Positions 1 through 11,393 are shown, numbered from the stretch's first letter. The stretch is DNA of 64,000 nucleotides from DATKWD01 sp035529695 (GCA_035529695.1 DATKWD010000098.1:10300-74299); one strand, 5' to 3'. Notes: generated from the sequence alone by a model not told the origin. Made by a program: numbers and translations.

Positions 1-2282
<2,282 letters not shown>

Positions 2283-2302
2283 GTGGGTGATCTCCTCTAG
2301 CT

Positions 2303-5300
2303 CTAGAGCCGGCCGGCGGCGCGGCGAGCGTCGTCCTCGTCGGTGCCACGTTCGGGGCGGGTCAGGTCGATACCGAGCTCTTCGGTGGTACGGAAGATCT
2401 CTTCGTCGAGTTCACGCATCTCGATCTCGGCGCCGTCCTTGGCCAGCACCTCGACGTTGATGCACAGGGCCTGCATTTCCTTGATGAGCACCTTGAAGCT
2501 CTCGGGAATCCCCGGTTCGGGGATGTTCTCGCCCTTCACGATCGCCTCGTAGACCCGAACTCGGCCGAGCACGTCGTCGGACTTGATGGTCAGCAGCTCC
2601 TGCAGGCAGTAGGCGGCGCCGTACGCCTCGAGGGCCCACACCTCCATCTCGCCGAATCGCTGACCGCCGAACTGCGCCTTTCCGCCCAACGGCTGCTGGG
2701 TGATCATGCTGTACGGACCCGTCGAGCGAGCGTGGATCTTGTCGTCGACGAGGTGGTTCAGCTTGAGGATGTAGACGTAGCCGACGGTGATCGGCTTGTC
2801 GTAGGCCTCGCCGGTTCGGCCGTTGTAGAGCGTGGCCTTGCCGTCGAGTCCCATCAGCTGCGTGCCGTCGACCGATTCGGGCCGCAGGTTCTCGAAGATC
2901 TTCTTGATGGTCGGATGGCGACCGGCCTGATCCTCCTCGTCCCAGTGGGCGCCGTCGAAGACCGGCGTCGCGATGAGCGTTGCCGGCGGCGTGACCGTGC
3001 GGGTCTTCTCCTCGGTGCCGCGGACCGGTTCGACCCCGACAGAGGTGATGCCGTCACCGTCGTTCCAGCCCCAGCGGGCCGCATAGCCCAGGTGAGCCTC
3101 GAGCACCTGACCGACGTTCATCCGGCTCGGGACACCGAGCGGGTTCTGGATGATGTCGACCGGGGTGCCGTCAGCCAGGAACGGCATGTCCTCGACCGGC
3201 AGGATCTTGGAGATGACGCCCTTGTTGCCGTGACGACCGGCGAGCTTGTCGCCCACACTGATCTGGCGCTTCTGGGCGACGTAGACCCGCACGATCTGGT
3301 TGACACCAGGGGGCAGTTCGTTGCCCTCGTCACGGGTCGAGACCCGGACGTCGATGACCTTGCCCGACTCGCCGTGCGGCACCTTCAGGCTGGTGTCGCG
3401 GACCTCGCGGGCCTTCTCGCCGAAGATCGCTCGGAGCAGACGCTCTTCAGGGGTGAGCTCGGTCTCGCCCTTCGGCGTGACCTTGCCGACGAGCACGTCG
3501 CCCGGGCCGACCTCGGCACCGACGCGGATGATTCCTCGCTCGTCGAGGTCCTTGAGGATGTCCTCGGAGAGGTTCGGGATGTCTCGAGTGATCTCCTCAG
3601 GGCCGAGCTTGGTGTCTCGTGCGTCGATCTCGTGCTCGTGGATGTGGATCGAGGTCAGCACGTCGTCGCGGACCAGACGCTCCGAGAGGATGATCGCGTC
3701 CTCGAAGTTGTAGCCCTCCCACACCATGAAGGCGACGAGCAGGTTCTTGCCCAATGCCAGTTCGCCGTTGTCGGTCGAGGGGCCGTCGGCGAGGATCGAG
3801 CCCTTCTTGAACTTGTCACCCTCGCGGACCCGCGGCTTCTGGTTGATGCTGGTGTCCTGGTTCGAGCGCTCGAACTTGAGAAGGCGATAGACCTTGCGGC
3901 CCGACTTCTTGTACTCGACGGTGATGTGGTCGCCGTCGACCTCGAGGACCTCGCCGTCCTCGTCGGCCACGATCATGTCCGCAGCGTCGCGAGCGGCGCG
4001 GGCCTCGATGCCGGTGCCGATGTAGGGGGCCTCGGCCTTGACGAGCGGAACGGCCTGCCGCTGCATGTTGGCACCCATGAGGGCACGGTTGGCGTCGTCG
4101 TGCTCGAGGAACGGGATGAGCGCCGTGGCGACCGAGACGATCTGCTTCGGGCTGACGTCCATCATGTCGACTTCTTCGGGCGGGACGTTGCTGATCTCCG
4201 TCGTGGCGCCGAAGAAGACGTCGCGTTCGAGCATCAGCTTGAGCTCGCCGAGCGTCGCTGCCTGCGGTGACCGACGCACGAGGACGCGGTCGTCGCGGAA
4301 GCTGCCGTCGGGGTTGAGGGGCGCGTTGGCCTGGGCGAGGACGTAGTCCTCTTCGGTGTCGGCGGCGAGGTAGACGATCTCGTCAGTGACCTTGCCCTTC
4401 ACGACCTTGCGGTACGGCGACTCGATGAACCCGAACTCGTTGACGCGGGCGAACGTCGCGAGACCGCCGATGAGGCCGATGTTCGGTCCCTCAGGCGTCT
4501 CGATCGGACACATGCGTCCGTAGTGCGAGAAGTGGACGTCGCGGACTTCGAAGCCCGCTCGCTCGCGCGACAAGCCGCCCGGGCCGAGCGCCGAGAGACG
4601 ACGGCGGTGGGTCAGGCCCGACAGCGGGTTGACCTGGTCCATGAACTGGCTGAGCTGAGAGGTCCCGAAGAACTCCTTGATCGCCGCGACCACCGGGCGG
4701 ATGTTGATGAGCGTCTGGGGCGTGATGGCCTCGACGTCCTGAGTCGTCATGCGCTCACGCACGACCCGCTCCATCCGGGAGAGGCCGATGCGCACCTGGT
4801 TCTGGATCAGCTCGCCGACGCTGCGGATGCGACGGTTGGCGAAGTGGTCCTGGTCGTCGAGGCGGTACCCCGGCTCGGCCTGCACGAGGTTGAGCAGGTA
4901 GGTGATCGATGCGAGGACCTCGCAGCGGCTGAGCACCGGCTGATCGGAGTCGGGGAGATCGAGCTCGATCTGCGGGAAGAGTTCACCCAGCTTCTTCAGC
5001 TCGGGACCGAGCTTGCGGTTGAGCTTGTAACGGCCCACCCGGCTGAGGTCGTAGCGGCGGTTCTCGAAGAACGCGGTCCGGAAGTAGTTCCGTGCCGAGT
5101 CGACCGACGGCGGCTCGCCCGGTCGGGCTCGCTTGTAGATCTCGACGAGCGCATCGTCCTGCGTCGGCGCGAGTTCGCGGTCCTTCTCCCACTGGCCCTC
5201 GAGGAAGTCGAAGTGACGAACGAAGGCCTCGAGGAATCCGGGTGCGTTCTCCTCGTCGTAGCCGAGTGCCCGCAGGATCACGAAGATGCTCAGCCGGCGC

Positions 5301-5890
5301 TTGCGGGCGACGCGGGTCCCGGCGGTGACGTCCTTGCCCGGCTTCTGCTCGACGTCGAACTCGATCCACTCGCCTCGGTACGGGTGGATGGTGCCGGTGA
5401 CCAACTGGTGCTTGGCGAGGTTGCGGAGACGGAAGCGCTCGCCTGGCTGGAAGATCACGCCGGGCGAGCGGACGAGCTGGGAGACGACGACCCGCTCGGT
5501 GCCGTTGATGATGAACGTTCCCTTGTCCGTCATGATCGGGAAGTCACCCATGAACACCGTCTGTTCCTTGATCTCACCGGTCTCCCGGTTCTGGAACTGG
5601 GCCCGCACGAAGATGGGGGCCGCGTAGGTCATGTCCTTTTCCTTGCACTCCTCGACGGAGAACTTCGGAATCGGCTCGAGGTCGGGATCGTGCGGATCGA
5701 ACTCGAGGTGCAGCTGGAGGTTCTCGGTGAAGTCCTTGATCGGACTCATGTCGCGGAACGTGTTCGCGAGTCCCTCATCGAGGAACCAGTCGAACGACTC
5801 GCGCTGAACCGCGATGAGGTCAGGGAGTTCGAGGGTGTCCTCGATGTTGTTGAACGAGTAGCGGTCGCGAACGGTCGAGCGAGCTGGCAA
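2303..5890 (-). CDS. rpoB: RNA polymerase beta subunit
   Basis: This 1195-residue catalytic beta subunit forms the core enzyme with RpoC. The start is TTG at 5890, with AGGAG eight bases upstream; the N-terminus (PARSTVRDRYSFNNIEDTL) is typical. The rifampicin-pocket segment is intact at the usual resistance positions: Asp516, His526 and Ser531 (E. coli numbering) are all retained. Two positions differ from the normal consensus: Asn518 is Val (MDQVNPLSGL), and the near-invariant Pro in the HPSHYGR segment is Phe (HFSHYGR, about position 552). The stop is TAG. rpoC follows directly. The upstream 295 bases separate it from rplL. Confidence 0.98.
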   Translation of the reverse strand: MPARSTVRDRYSFNNIEDTLELPDLIAVQRESFDWFLDEGLANTFRDMSPIKDFTENLQLHLEFDPHDPDLEPIPKFSVEECKEKDMTYAAPIFVRAQFQNRETGEIKEQTVFMGDFPIMTDKGTFIINGTERVVVSQLVRSPGVIFQPGERFRLRNLAKHQLVTGTIHPYRGEWIEFDVEQKPGKDVTAGTRVARKRRLSIFVILRALGYDEENAPGFLEAFVRHFDFLEGQWEKDRELAPTQDDALVEIYKRARPGEPPSVDSARNYFRTAFFENRRYDLSRVGRYKLNRKLGPELKKLGELFPQIELDLPDSDQPVLSRCEVLASITYLLNLVQAEPGYRLDDQDHFANRRIRSVGELIQNQVRIGLSRMERVVRERMTTQDVEAITPQTLINIRPVVAAIKEFFGTSQLSQFMDQVNPLSGLTHRRRLSALGPGGLSRERAGFEVRDVHFSHYGRMCPIETPEGPNIGLIGGLATFARVNEFGFIESPYRKVVKGKVTDEIVYLAADTEEDYVLAQANAPLNPDGSFRDDRVLVRRSPQAATLGELKLMLERDVFFGATTEISNVPPEEVDMMDVSPKQIVSVATALIPFLEHDDANRALMGANMQRQAVPLVKAEAPYIGTGIEARAARDAADMIVADEDGEVLEVDGDHITVEYKKSGRKVYRLLKFERSNQDTSINQKPRVREGDKFKKGSILADGPSTDNGELALGKNLLVAFMVWEGYNFEDAIILSERLVRDDVLTSIHIHEHEIDARDTKLGPEEITRDIPNLSEDILKDLDERGIIRVGAEVGPGDVLVGKVTPKGETELTPEERLLRAIFGEKAREVRDTSLKVPHGESGKVIDVRVSTRDEGNELPPGVNQIVRVYVAQKRQISVGDKLAGRHGNKGVISKILPVEDMPFLADGTPVDIIQNPLGVPSRMNVGQVLEAHLGYAARWGWNDGDGITSVGVEPVRGTEEKTRTVTPPATLIATPVFDGAHWDEEDQAGRHPTIKKIFENLRPESVDGTQLMGLDGKATLYNGRTGEAYDKPITVGYVYILKLNHLVDDKIHARSTGPYSMITQQPLGGKAQFGGQRFGEMEVWALEAYGAAYCLQELLTIKSDDVLGRVRVYEAIVKGENIPEPGIPESFKVLIKEMQALCINVEVLAKDGAEIEMRELDEEIFRTTEELGIDLTRPERGTDEDDARRAAGRL

Positions 5891-6185
5891 GGCGACGACT
5901 CCTAGACGAAGAGGGATGGCCGAGGTGTGATCGGGCGCGCCAAGAAAGAAATCGATTTCCGGAGGGAGGCACGACCGAACACGGAACCGCCAACCTTACG
6001 CACCACCACGCACAGAAGCAACCTGGCCCGCTCAGGCGGATCCAGGCACCTCGGAAGGTGGGATGAGGGTAAACACGAACACCCGAATCGTCAAGGATCT
6101 CGGCAACTTCGTCATCTCGACCCAGAACGGCGAAGGCACCGCCATGCGGCGGTGCCTTCGCTCGATTTCGATGTGCGGGTGAGCG
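5891..6185. other. rplL–rpoB intergenic region
   Basis: This 295-base spacer lies between rplL and rpoB and holds no credible gene. It contains a strong hairpin near the rplL end (annotated separately) and a 12-base perfect palindrome gaaatcgatttc at 5948–5959. A separate rpoB promoter or leader may lie here, but no confident -35/-10 pair could be picked out. Confidence 0.6.
6131..6160 (-). terminator. Hairpin terminator or attenuator after rplL
   Basis: The arms cgaaggcaccgcc (6131–6143) and ggcggtgccttcg (6148–6160) form a perfect 13-bp stem with a 4-base loop, 25 bases past the rplL stop. There is no T-tract. It is either a terminator of the hairpin-only kind or a partial attenuator that lowers rpoBC relative to rplJL, a known arrangement in bacteria. 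The choice between these is inference. Confidence 0.65.
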
Positions 6186-6566
6186 CTACTTGAGGTCGAC
6201 GCTTCCGCCGGCGCCTTCGAGCGACTCCTTGGCCTTGGCTGCGTCTTCCTTGCTGGCCTTCTCGAGGATGGTGCTCGGGGCACCGTCGACGAGATCCTTG
6301 GCCTCCTTGAGGCCGAGGCTGGTCAGCGCACGGACTTCCTTGATGACGGCGATCTTCTTGTCGCCGGCGGCGGTGAGGACGACATCGAACTCGTCCTGCT
6401 CCTCCTCGTCAGCGGCGTCTCCGCCCCCACCCGCAGGGGCGGCAGCGGCCACTGCGGCCGGGGCCGCAGCGGTCACGCCGAACTTCTCCTCGAAATCGGC
6501 GAGCAGCTCGCTGAGCTCGAGAACCGTCATTCCGGCAATGGCGTCGAGGATCTCTTCCTTGGACAT
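6186..6566 (-). CDS. rplL: 50S ribosomal protein L7/L12
   Basis: This 126-residue stalk protein recruits translation GTPases and binds as dimers to L10. The N-terminal dimerisation helix (SKEEILDAIAGMTVLELSEL), an Ala/Gly-rich hinge with an acidic patch, and the C-terminal globular domain ending GGSVDLK are all present. ATG at 6566 fits the family. A GTG at 6575 overlaps the rplJ stop (GTGA) and would add three residues. The GGAAGAAGAG upstream is inside rplJ, so the two genes are translationally coupled. Confidence 0.97.
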   Translation of the reverse strand: MSKEEILDAIAGMTVLELSELLADFEEKFGVTAAAPAAVAAAAPAGGGGDAADEEEQDEFDVVLTAAGDKKIAVIKEVRALTSLGLKEAKDLVDGAPSTILEKASKEDAAKAKESLEGAGGSVDLK

Positions 6567-6571
6567 GGTGT

Positions 6572-7309
6572 TCACTCTTCTTCCGCTGCGTCCGCAGCAT
6601 CGTTGGTTGCTTCAGCCTCGGCGGACGCCTCGGCAGGGGAATCGGTCACGTCGGACTCCGTCGACTCGTCGGTCGACGGATCATCCTCAGCACCGGCCTC
6701 GGGTGCGACCGCCTCGGTCGCCTCGGGGGCTTCGGGTGCGGCCTCCTGGGTCGGCTCGGGCGCTTCGCCAGACCCGCCCTCGGCGATGAGCGCGGCCAAG
6801 CCGTAGGCGAAGCCGCGCGGCACCGCTTGCAGCAGACCGGCGAACTTCTGCAGCGGAGCTGCGAGGCCACCGGCGAACCGGGCCAAGAGCTCTTCACGGG
6901 GTGCCAGGTCGGCGAGCCGGTTGATCTCCTCGGGGGCGAGGAGCCGGTTGTCGAGCAGGCCTCCCTTGATGACCAGCGCCGGATTGTCCTTGGCGAAGTC
7001 CTTGAGCGCCTTGGCCACGGTCACCGTGTCGCCCGGAGTGCCATCGGCAGACCGGCTGACGAAGGCGATCGCAGTCGGACCGGTGAGCAGCTCGCCGATC
7101 TCGAGATCGAGATCGTTCGCCGCGAACCGCACGAGCGTGTTCTTGTAGATCTTGTAGTTGCCGCCGGCTTCGCGCAGCGCACCTCGCAGTGCGCCCATGG
7201 CATCGACGTCGAGACCTCGGTACTCGGTGAGGACCACCGCGTTCGATCCTTCGAAGTTCCTCTTCACTTCGTCGACGATCGCGACCTTCTCGGGTCTTGG
7301 ATTGTCCAC
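6572..7309 (-). CDS. rplJ: 50S ribosomal protein L10 with long acidic C-terminal tail
   Basis: This protein is the base of the ribosomal stalk, carrying L7/L12 dimers and binding 23S rRNA. The start is GTG at 7309 (VDNPRPEKVAIVDEVK) with AGGAGG just upstream; frames extending further upstream are only open because of GC bias. Residues 1–175 are standard L10. The last 65–70 residues are an Ala/Glu/Pro/Asp-rich, presumably disordered tail, making 245 residues against the usual 165–180. It overlaps the start of rplL. L10 leaders are commonly autoregulatory and the 7310–7513 region is the obvious place for one. Confidence 0.96.
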   Translation of the reverse strand: MDNPRPEKVAIVDEVKRNFEGSNAVVLTEYRGLDVDAMGALRGALREAGGNYKIYKNTLVRFAANDLDLEIGELLTGPTAIAFVSRSADGTPGDTVTVAKALKDFAKDNPALVIKGGLLDNRLLAPEEINRLADLAPREELLARFAGGLAAPLQKFAGLLQAVPRGFAYGLAALIAEGGSGEAPEPTQEAAPEAPEATEAVAPEAGAEDDPSTDESTESDVTDSPAEASAEAEATNDAADAAEEE

Positions 7310-7513
7310 TGCCACCTCCTCTCGTTCCTCGGGTTCGCGCACGGTCGAACGCCTCGAGGTCACGGGGAGTGGCTCAGGGTGTTCGCCTCGTCGGGCGGAC
7401 CGGAGTCCATTCAGCGTCGAGGACGCACCGGAGGTCTGTGGCGAAGGGTTTTCTTGTGACGACAATCTAGCGAGGCCTCGCAGCGATGTCCCAAACCCAT
7501 CGGGCGGCATAGG
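7310..7513. promoter_or_regulatory. Divergent region between rplJ and the NRPS-like gene
   Basis: These 204 bases separate two divergently transcribed genes, so they must hold the rplJL promoter/leader on the minus strand and possibly the promoter of the NRPS-like gene on the plus strand. The strong rplJ Shine-Dalgarno lies at about 7315–7320. No specific promoter boxes were identified with confidence. Confidence 0.45.
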
Positions 7514-10500
7514 GTGCCGAGCGTGAGTCACCGGCCGCAGAATGTGAGCTTTCCTGGATTCACGCTTGCCCGTCAACGGCGCCGGAAGTCGACCCGTGAG
7601 CCGGTTGCGACCAGCAACCCGCAGCCAGAGGCTGCGATCCTGGCCTTCGCCGTCATGGCGTCGCGAAGCAACGAGCAGCCCACCGTCACGATCCCGGTCC
7701 TCGAAGATGACCGCTGGCGACCCGTCACGCTCGACCTCGGTCCGGCGGCGACGACGGCGATGCTCAGATCCGAGATCACCCGACTCCTCGAGAGCGAACC
7801 CCTCGGTTCTGCTCCGCCACCCAGCACTGCAGTCGCGGTCCTGGGAGACGCGGTGGTCGACCCCTCGTACGTGGCGATTCGCATCGAGGGCGGACGAGTC
7901 ACCCTTGAAGGTCCTGTCGAGCCGTTCGGAGGCCTCGCAGCGCTCGGTGTGCGCCTGAACTGGCTCATCGGGGCAGTGGGCGGCGACCGAGCGCTCGGGG
8001 ACATCGATCCGATCGCACCCGACGAACATGCCGGCACGCTGGTTCGTCGGATGGGACCCAAGCTCGGTCCGATCCGCCACGTCCTCTCACAGGTCGAACA
8101 GTCAGCCCGGCGAGCACCACACGCCGCGGCCATCACCACGCCATGGACGACCCTCACCTACGACGAACTCATCAACCTCGTCGCAGACCGTCATGCGATG
8201 CTCAGGCGCAAGGGGATCGGTCCGGGCGACATGGTCGGCCTCGAAGTCGCACGCTCGACCGATCTCGTCGCCACGATGCTCGCCCTGTGGGAGGCAAGGG
8301 CAGCGTTCGTCCCGATCACCAGTGACCAACCACGAGCTCGCGTCGTCCGGATGCTCGACGCAGCCGGGGCGCGGCGTGTGGTCACCGACCTGGGCGCGTG
8401 GCGACGGCCTGCGGGCGCCATCACCTCGGTCGAGGTCGACCGCCAGATCAGCGAGCGCCGAGCTCGACCGAGACGCCACGCCGCCCGATCACTCGACGCC
8501 GACGCGTACGTCGTCTTCACCTCGTCCGAGGGTGGTCCGCGGGGGATCTCGATCTCGCATCAGCACCTGGCGCACTACCTGCTGTCGGTGTCGGGCGTCA
8601 TGCCGGGGGCGCGCCTTCACGGCGCGATGCTCGCATCGACACCGGTCACCTCGGGCGCGTCGATGCTCGAGCTCATCTGGCCACTGACCCACGGCTGGGA
8701 GGTGGTGATCGACCCGGGGCGGGACGTGCCGATCGGGCCGGTCGCCCGCCGGCGGCGGATCACGCATCTGAACGGGACGCCGACAAGCGTGTCGCTCCTG
8801 ACGCACGGACGCGACGGACGTCAGGTGCTCGAAACGGTCCAGCACGTCCTCCTCGGCGGCGAAGAAGTGGACCCTGCCCTGGTCGCTGACCTCGAGAAGG
8901 TCACCCGGGCCGAGCTCACCGTTCGGTACGGCACCGCGGAGTGCACGGTCGACGTCGCCTGGGGTTCTCTCGGGCGAGGTGCATCGCTCGGTGGCGCGCC
9001 GCTCGGCAGGGTGCTCCCTGGTCACACCGTCGACGTCGTCGACCGGAACGATCGAACCGTCGGAGCGTTCAGCCAGGGAGAGCTCGTGGTCTTCGGTGAC
9101 GCCGTGACCGACGGCCATCTCGGCCAGCACCAGGACGATGCGGGGTTCTTCCGCCACGGTTCTCAGCGCGGGTTCCGAACCGGCGACCTCGTGTGGACAG
9201 ACACCGAGGGCAACATCCACTTCGTGGGGCGACGGGACCGTCAGGTGAAGGTGCGCGGTCACCGGGTCGACCTCGCCGAGATCGATGCCCGTCTCCGGGC
9301 GCACCCGGACATCAGCGCCTCGGCCACCGTCGCACTCGGGAGGGCGGACTGCAGACGACTCGAGACGTTCGTGGTCACCACCGACTCGGTGAGCGACCAC
9401 GAGCTGAACACATGGTTGCAGGAAACCCTCCCCGAGGCCATGATCCCGGCGCGCATCCATCGAGTTCCTGCCCTCCCGACGTCACACACCGGGTCCGACG
9501 ACAAGTTGCGAGAGATGGCTCTCGAGCGATCATCGGTACGTCAGCCGCGTCGCGAACTCACCACGACCGAGGCGCAGGTGGCCGCGTTGTTCGAGGAGGT
9601 CCTCGACATCGCACACGTCGAGCCCGACCGCTCGTTCTTCGACGTCGGCGGGAACGCAGTCGCGGCCGTTCGCCTCGCTGCCCGGCTCGAGTCCATCGTC
9701 GACCGTCGGGTACGCGTGGCCAGCCTGCTCGACACCGGAAGTGTCGAGCAGATCGCTCGCGCGATCGATGCCGGGCGCCTCGGAGCAGTCAGCAGGACGC
9801 TCGTGACCATCGTCGATCGCGGTGTCGGACTCCCCGTCTACTGCGTGGCCGGCGAGGACGGCCACGCCGCGACCCTCCGGCCGCTCGGCGAAGCACTCGA
9901 CCGGGGCTTTCACGGCCTCCAATTCGCGGGTTCCGACGGCATCACCGCGCCCGACGCAACCATCGAGGCCATGGCTGACCGCTTCGCGCTGGCCGTCAAC
10001 GAACATCGTGGAAGTCGGCCGATCGTGCTCGGCGGGTACGAAGGTGGGGGCTTCGTCGCACTCGAGATGGTCAAACGCCTCGAAGCACTGGGCACGCGCG
10101 TGATGCTGCTCGTCCTGGTCGACAGCGCCCACCCCGAATTCGAGACGAGGTCACGCAGCCAGAAGTTGGTGGACGGGCTGCGCGACTTGCGAGCACCTGA
10201 CGATCTGTCTGCCATCCGCGTGCTTCGGAGCCGACTCGTCGACGACCGCCTCTCGCGGCGCGACAACCTGTTCGCTGCCACCCGGCGCGGACGCGTTCCG
10301 AGCGCAGTCGACCTCAGCACCGACTTCGAACGTGCGGCGGCTGCATGGCAGCCGCCTGACCACGACGGACCGGTCCTCGTGATCCGGTCCGCAGCAGCGG
10401 CTCAGGCCCACCGAGGATGGGAACGCATGATGAGCGGACCATTCGAGGCGGTGTCGGTCGATGGCGGCCACGTCGAGATGATGCTGCCGCCTGCGGTCGA

Positions 10501-10561
10501 CGAAGTCGCGCTGCGCCTGCGACGCGCGATCAACGAGATCGAGGCACCGCACCGGTCCTGA
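7514..10561 (+). CDS. NRPS-like adenylation–carrier–thioesterase protein with degenerate active sites
   Basis: This 1015-residue protein has an N-terminal region of about 200 residues without a recognised fold, an adenylation (AMP-binding) domain at about 200–660, a carrier-like domain at about 670–745, and an alpha/beta-hydrolase thioesterase domain at about 765–1010. The domain order is A–T–TE without a condensation domain. Key residues are missing: the phosphate loop reads SSEGGPRG instead of SGSTGxPKG. The carrier motif reads GGNAV, with Ala715 where Ser carries phosphopantetheine. The thioesterase nucleophile elbow reads GYEGG with Glu843 in place of Ser, although the His in GGHVEMM (about 986) is kept. 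The A7-like TGD and VKVRGHR motifs remain. GTG 7514 is the longest start; GTG 7523 and ATG 7655 are alternatives. It probably does not make a peptide by the standard mechanism. Confidence 0.85.
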   Translation: MPSVSHRPQNVSFPGFTLARQRRRKSTREPVATSNPQPEAAILAFAVMASRSNEQPTVTIPVLEDDRWRPVTLDLGPAATTAMLRSEITRLLESEPLGSAPPPSTAVAVLGDAVVDPSYVAIRIEGGRVTLEGPVEPFGGLAALGVRLNWLIGAVGGDRALGDIDPIAPDEHAGTLVRRMGPKLGPIRHVLSQVEQSARRAPHAAAITTPWTTLTYDELINLVADRHAMLRRKGIGPGDMVGLEVARSTDLVATMLALWEARAAFVPITSDQPRARVVRMLDAAGARRVVTDLGAWRRPAGAITSVEVDRQISERRARPRRHAARSLDADAYVVFTSSEGGPRGISISHQHLAHYLLSVSGVMPGARLHGAMLASTPVTSGASMLELIWPLTHGWEVVIDPGRDVPIGPVARRRRITHLNGTPTSVSLLTHGRDGRQVLETVQHVLLGGEEVDPALVADLEKVTRAELTVRYGTAECTVDVAWGSLGRGASLGGAPLGRVLPGHTVDVVDRNDRTVGAFSQGELVVFGDAVTDGHLGQHQDDAGFFRHGSQRGFRTGDLVWTDTEGNIHFVGRRDRQVKVRGHRVDLAEIDARLRAHPDISASATVALGRADCRRLETFVVTTDSVSDHELNTWLQETLPEAMIPARIHRVPALPTSHTGSDDKLREMALERSSVRQPRRELTTTEAQVAALFEEVLDIAHVEPDRSFFDVGGNAVAAVRLAARLESIVDRRVRVASLLDTGSVEQIARAIDAGRLGAVSRTLVTIVDRGVGLPVYCVAGEDGHAATLRPLGEALDRGFHGLQFAGSDGITAPDATIEAMADRFALAVNEHRGSRPIVLGGYEGGGFVALEMVKRLEALGTRVMLLVLVDSAHPEFETRSRSQKLVDGLRDLRAPDDLSAIRVLRSRLVDDRLSRRDNLFAATRRGRVPSAVDLSTDFERAAAAWQPPDHDGPVLVIRSAAAAQAHRGWERMMSGPFEAVSVDGGHVEMMLPPAVDEVALRLRRAINEIEAPHRS

Positions 10562-10564
10562 ACC

Positions 10565-10581
10565 CCGACCCCAAGGGTCGG
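10565..10581. terminator. Small bidirectional hairpin between convergent genes
   Basis: CCGACCC (10565–10571) and GGGTCGG (10575–10581) form a perfect 7-bp stem with a 3-base loop in the 66-base gap between the converging NRPS-like gene and rplA. The position suits a shared terminator. No T-tract is seen on either strand. Confidence 0.45.
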
Positions 10582-10627
10582 ATGTACACCTTGTGCATGC
10601 GCCACTCGGCGCTGTCGGCGACGGCCC

Positions 10628-11329
10628 TCAGTCCTCTTCGTCGCGGAACCGTGCAGGATCGATCTTGACGCTCGGACCCATCGTCGAGCTGAGGCTCACC
10701 TTGCGCATGTAACGACCCTTCGACGACGCCGGCTTCACGCGGTGCAGTTCGTCGGTCAGGGCTCGGAGGTTGGTCAGCAGCGCGTCGGCCTCGAAACTCG
10801 CCTTGCCGATCGGAACCGCGACGTTGCCGTACCGGTCGGCGCGGTACTCGACCTTGCCGCCCTTGAACTCCTCGACAGCGCGTCCGACATCGGTCGTCAC
10901 CGTTCCGGTCTTCGGGTTCGGCATCAGCCCACGGGGTCCGAGGACCCGTCCGAGCTTGCCGACCTGCGGCATCATGTCGGGCGTCGCGATCGCCACATCG
11001 AAGTCGAGCATCCCGCCCTCGACCTCGGCTGCGAGATCATCGGCGCCGACGAAGTCGGCACCGGCCTCGCGCGCTTCGTTCGCGGCGTCACCGGATGCGA
11101 ACACGGCGACCTTGACGTCCTTGCCCGTTCCGCCCGGGAGTGCGACGGTCCCGCGTACGGCCTGATCAGGCTTGCGCGGATCGACGCCGAGGCGGATCAC
11201 CGCATCGATCGACTCGTCGAACTTGGCCGGAGCCAGCGTCTTGACGAGCTCACACGCCTCCTTCGGCGGGTGCAACCGTTCGTGGTCGTAGCGCTTCTGC
11301 GCGTTCTGGAACTTCTTGCCTTGCGCCAT
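10628..11329 (-). CDS. rplA: 50S ribosomal protein L1
   Basis: This 233-residue protein of the L1 stalk binds 23S rRNA and in many bacteria represses its own L11–L1 operon. The start is ATG at 11329 (MAQGKKFQNAQKRYD) with GAGGGAG five bases upstream. The diagnostic segment VGKLGRVLGPRGLMPNPKTG is intact, and the C-terminus ends in SSTMGPSVKIDP plus a short tail. It is the last gene of the secE–nusG–rplK–rplA unit. The NRPS-like gene converges on it from the other side, splitting it from rplJ. Confidence 0.98.
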   Translation of the reverse strand: MAQGKKFQNAQKRYDHERLHPPKEACELVKTLAPAKFDESIDAVIRLGVDPRKPDQAVRGTVALPGGTGKDVKVAVFASGDAANEAREAGADFVGADDLAAEVEGGMLDFDVAIATPDMMPQVGKLGRVLGPRGLMPNPKTGTVTTDVGRAVEEFKGGKVEYRADRYGNVAVPIGKASFEADALLTNLRALTDELHRVKPASSKGRYMRKVSLSSTMGPSVKIDPARFRDEED

Positions 11330-11393
11330 GTCGGCTCCCTCGTTGGTCGTGCCGCCCGGCGAGGTGCTCCGGATCGGCAGTGGTCGGATGTGT

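Noticed and set aside
2732..5905. Long plus-strand open frames of 512 and 460 codons
   Set aside because: Antisense shadows of rpoB with highly biased composition; no motif, ribosome site or neighbour supports them.
5948..5959. Palindrome gaaatcgatttc as an operator
   Set aside because: It is perfect but only 12 bases and has no second copy near another promoter in the window, so no claim is made.
7310..8080. Upstream extension of rplJ by 257 codons
   Set aside because: The frame is open, but the conserved L10 start, an AGGAGG site and the opposite-strand NRPS-like gene all place the real start at 7309.
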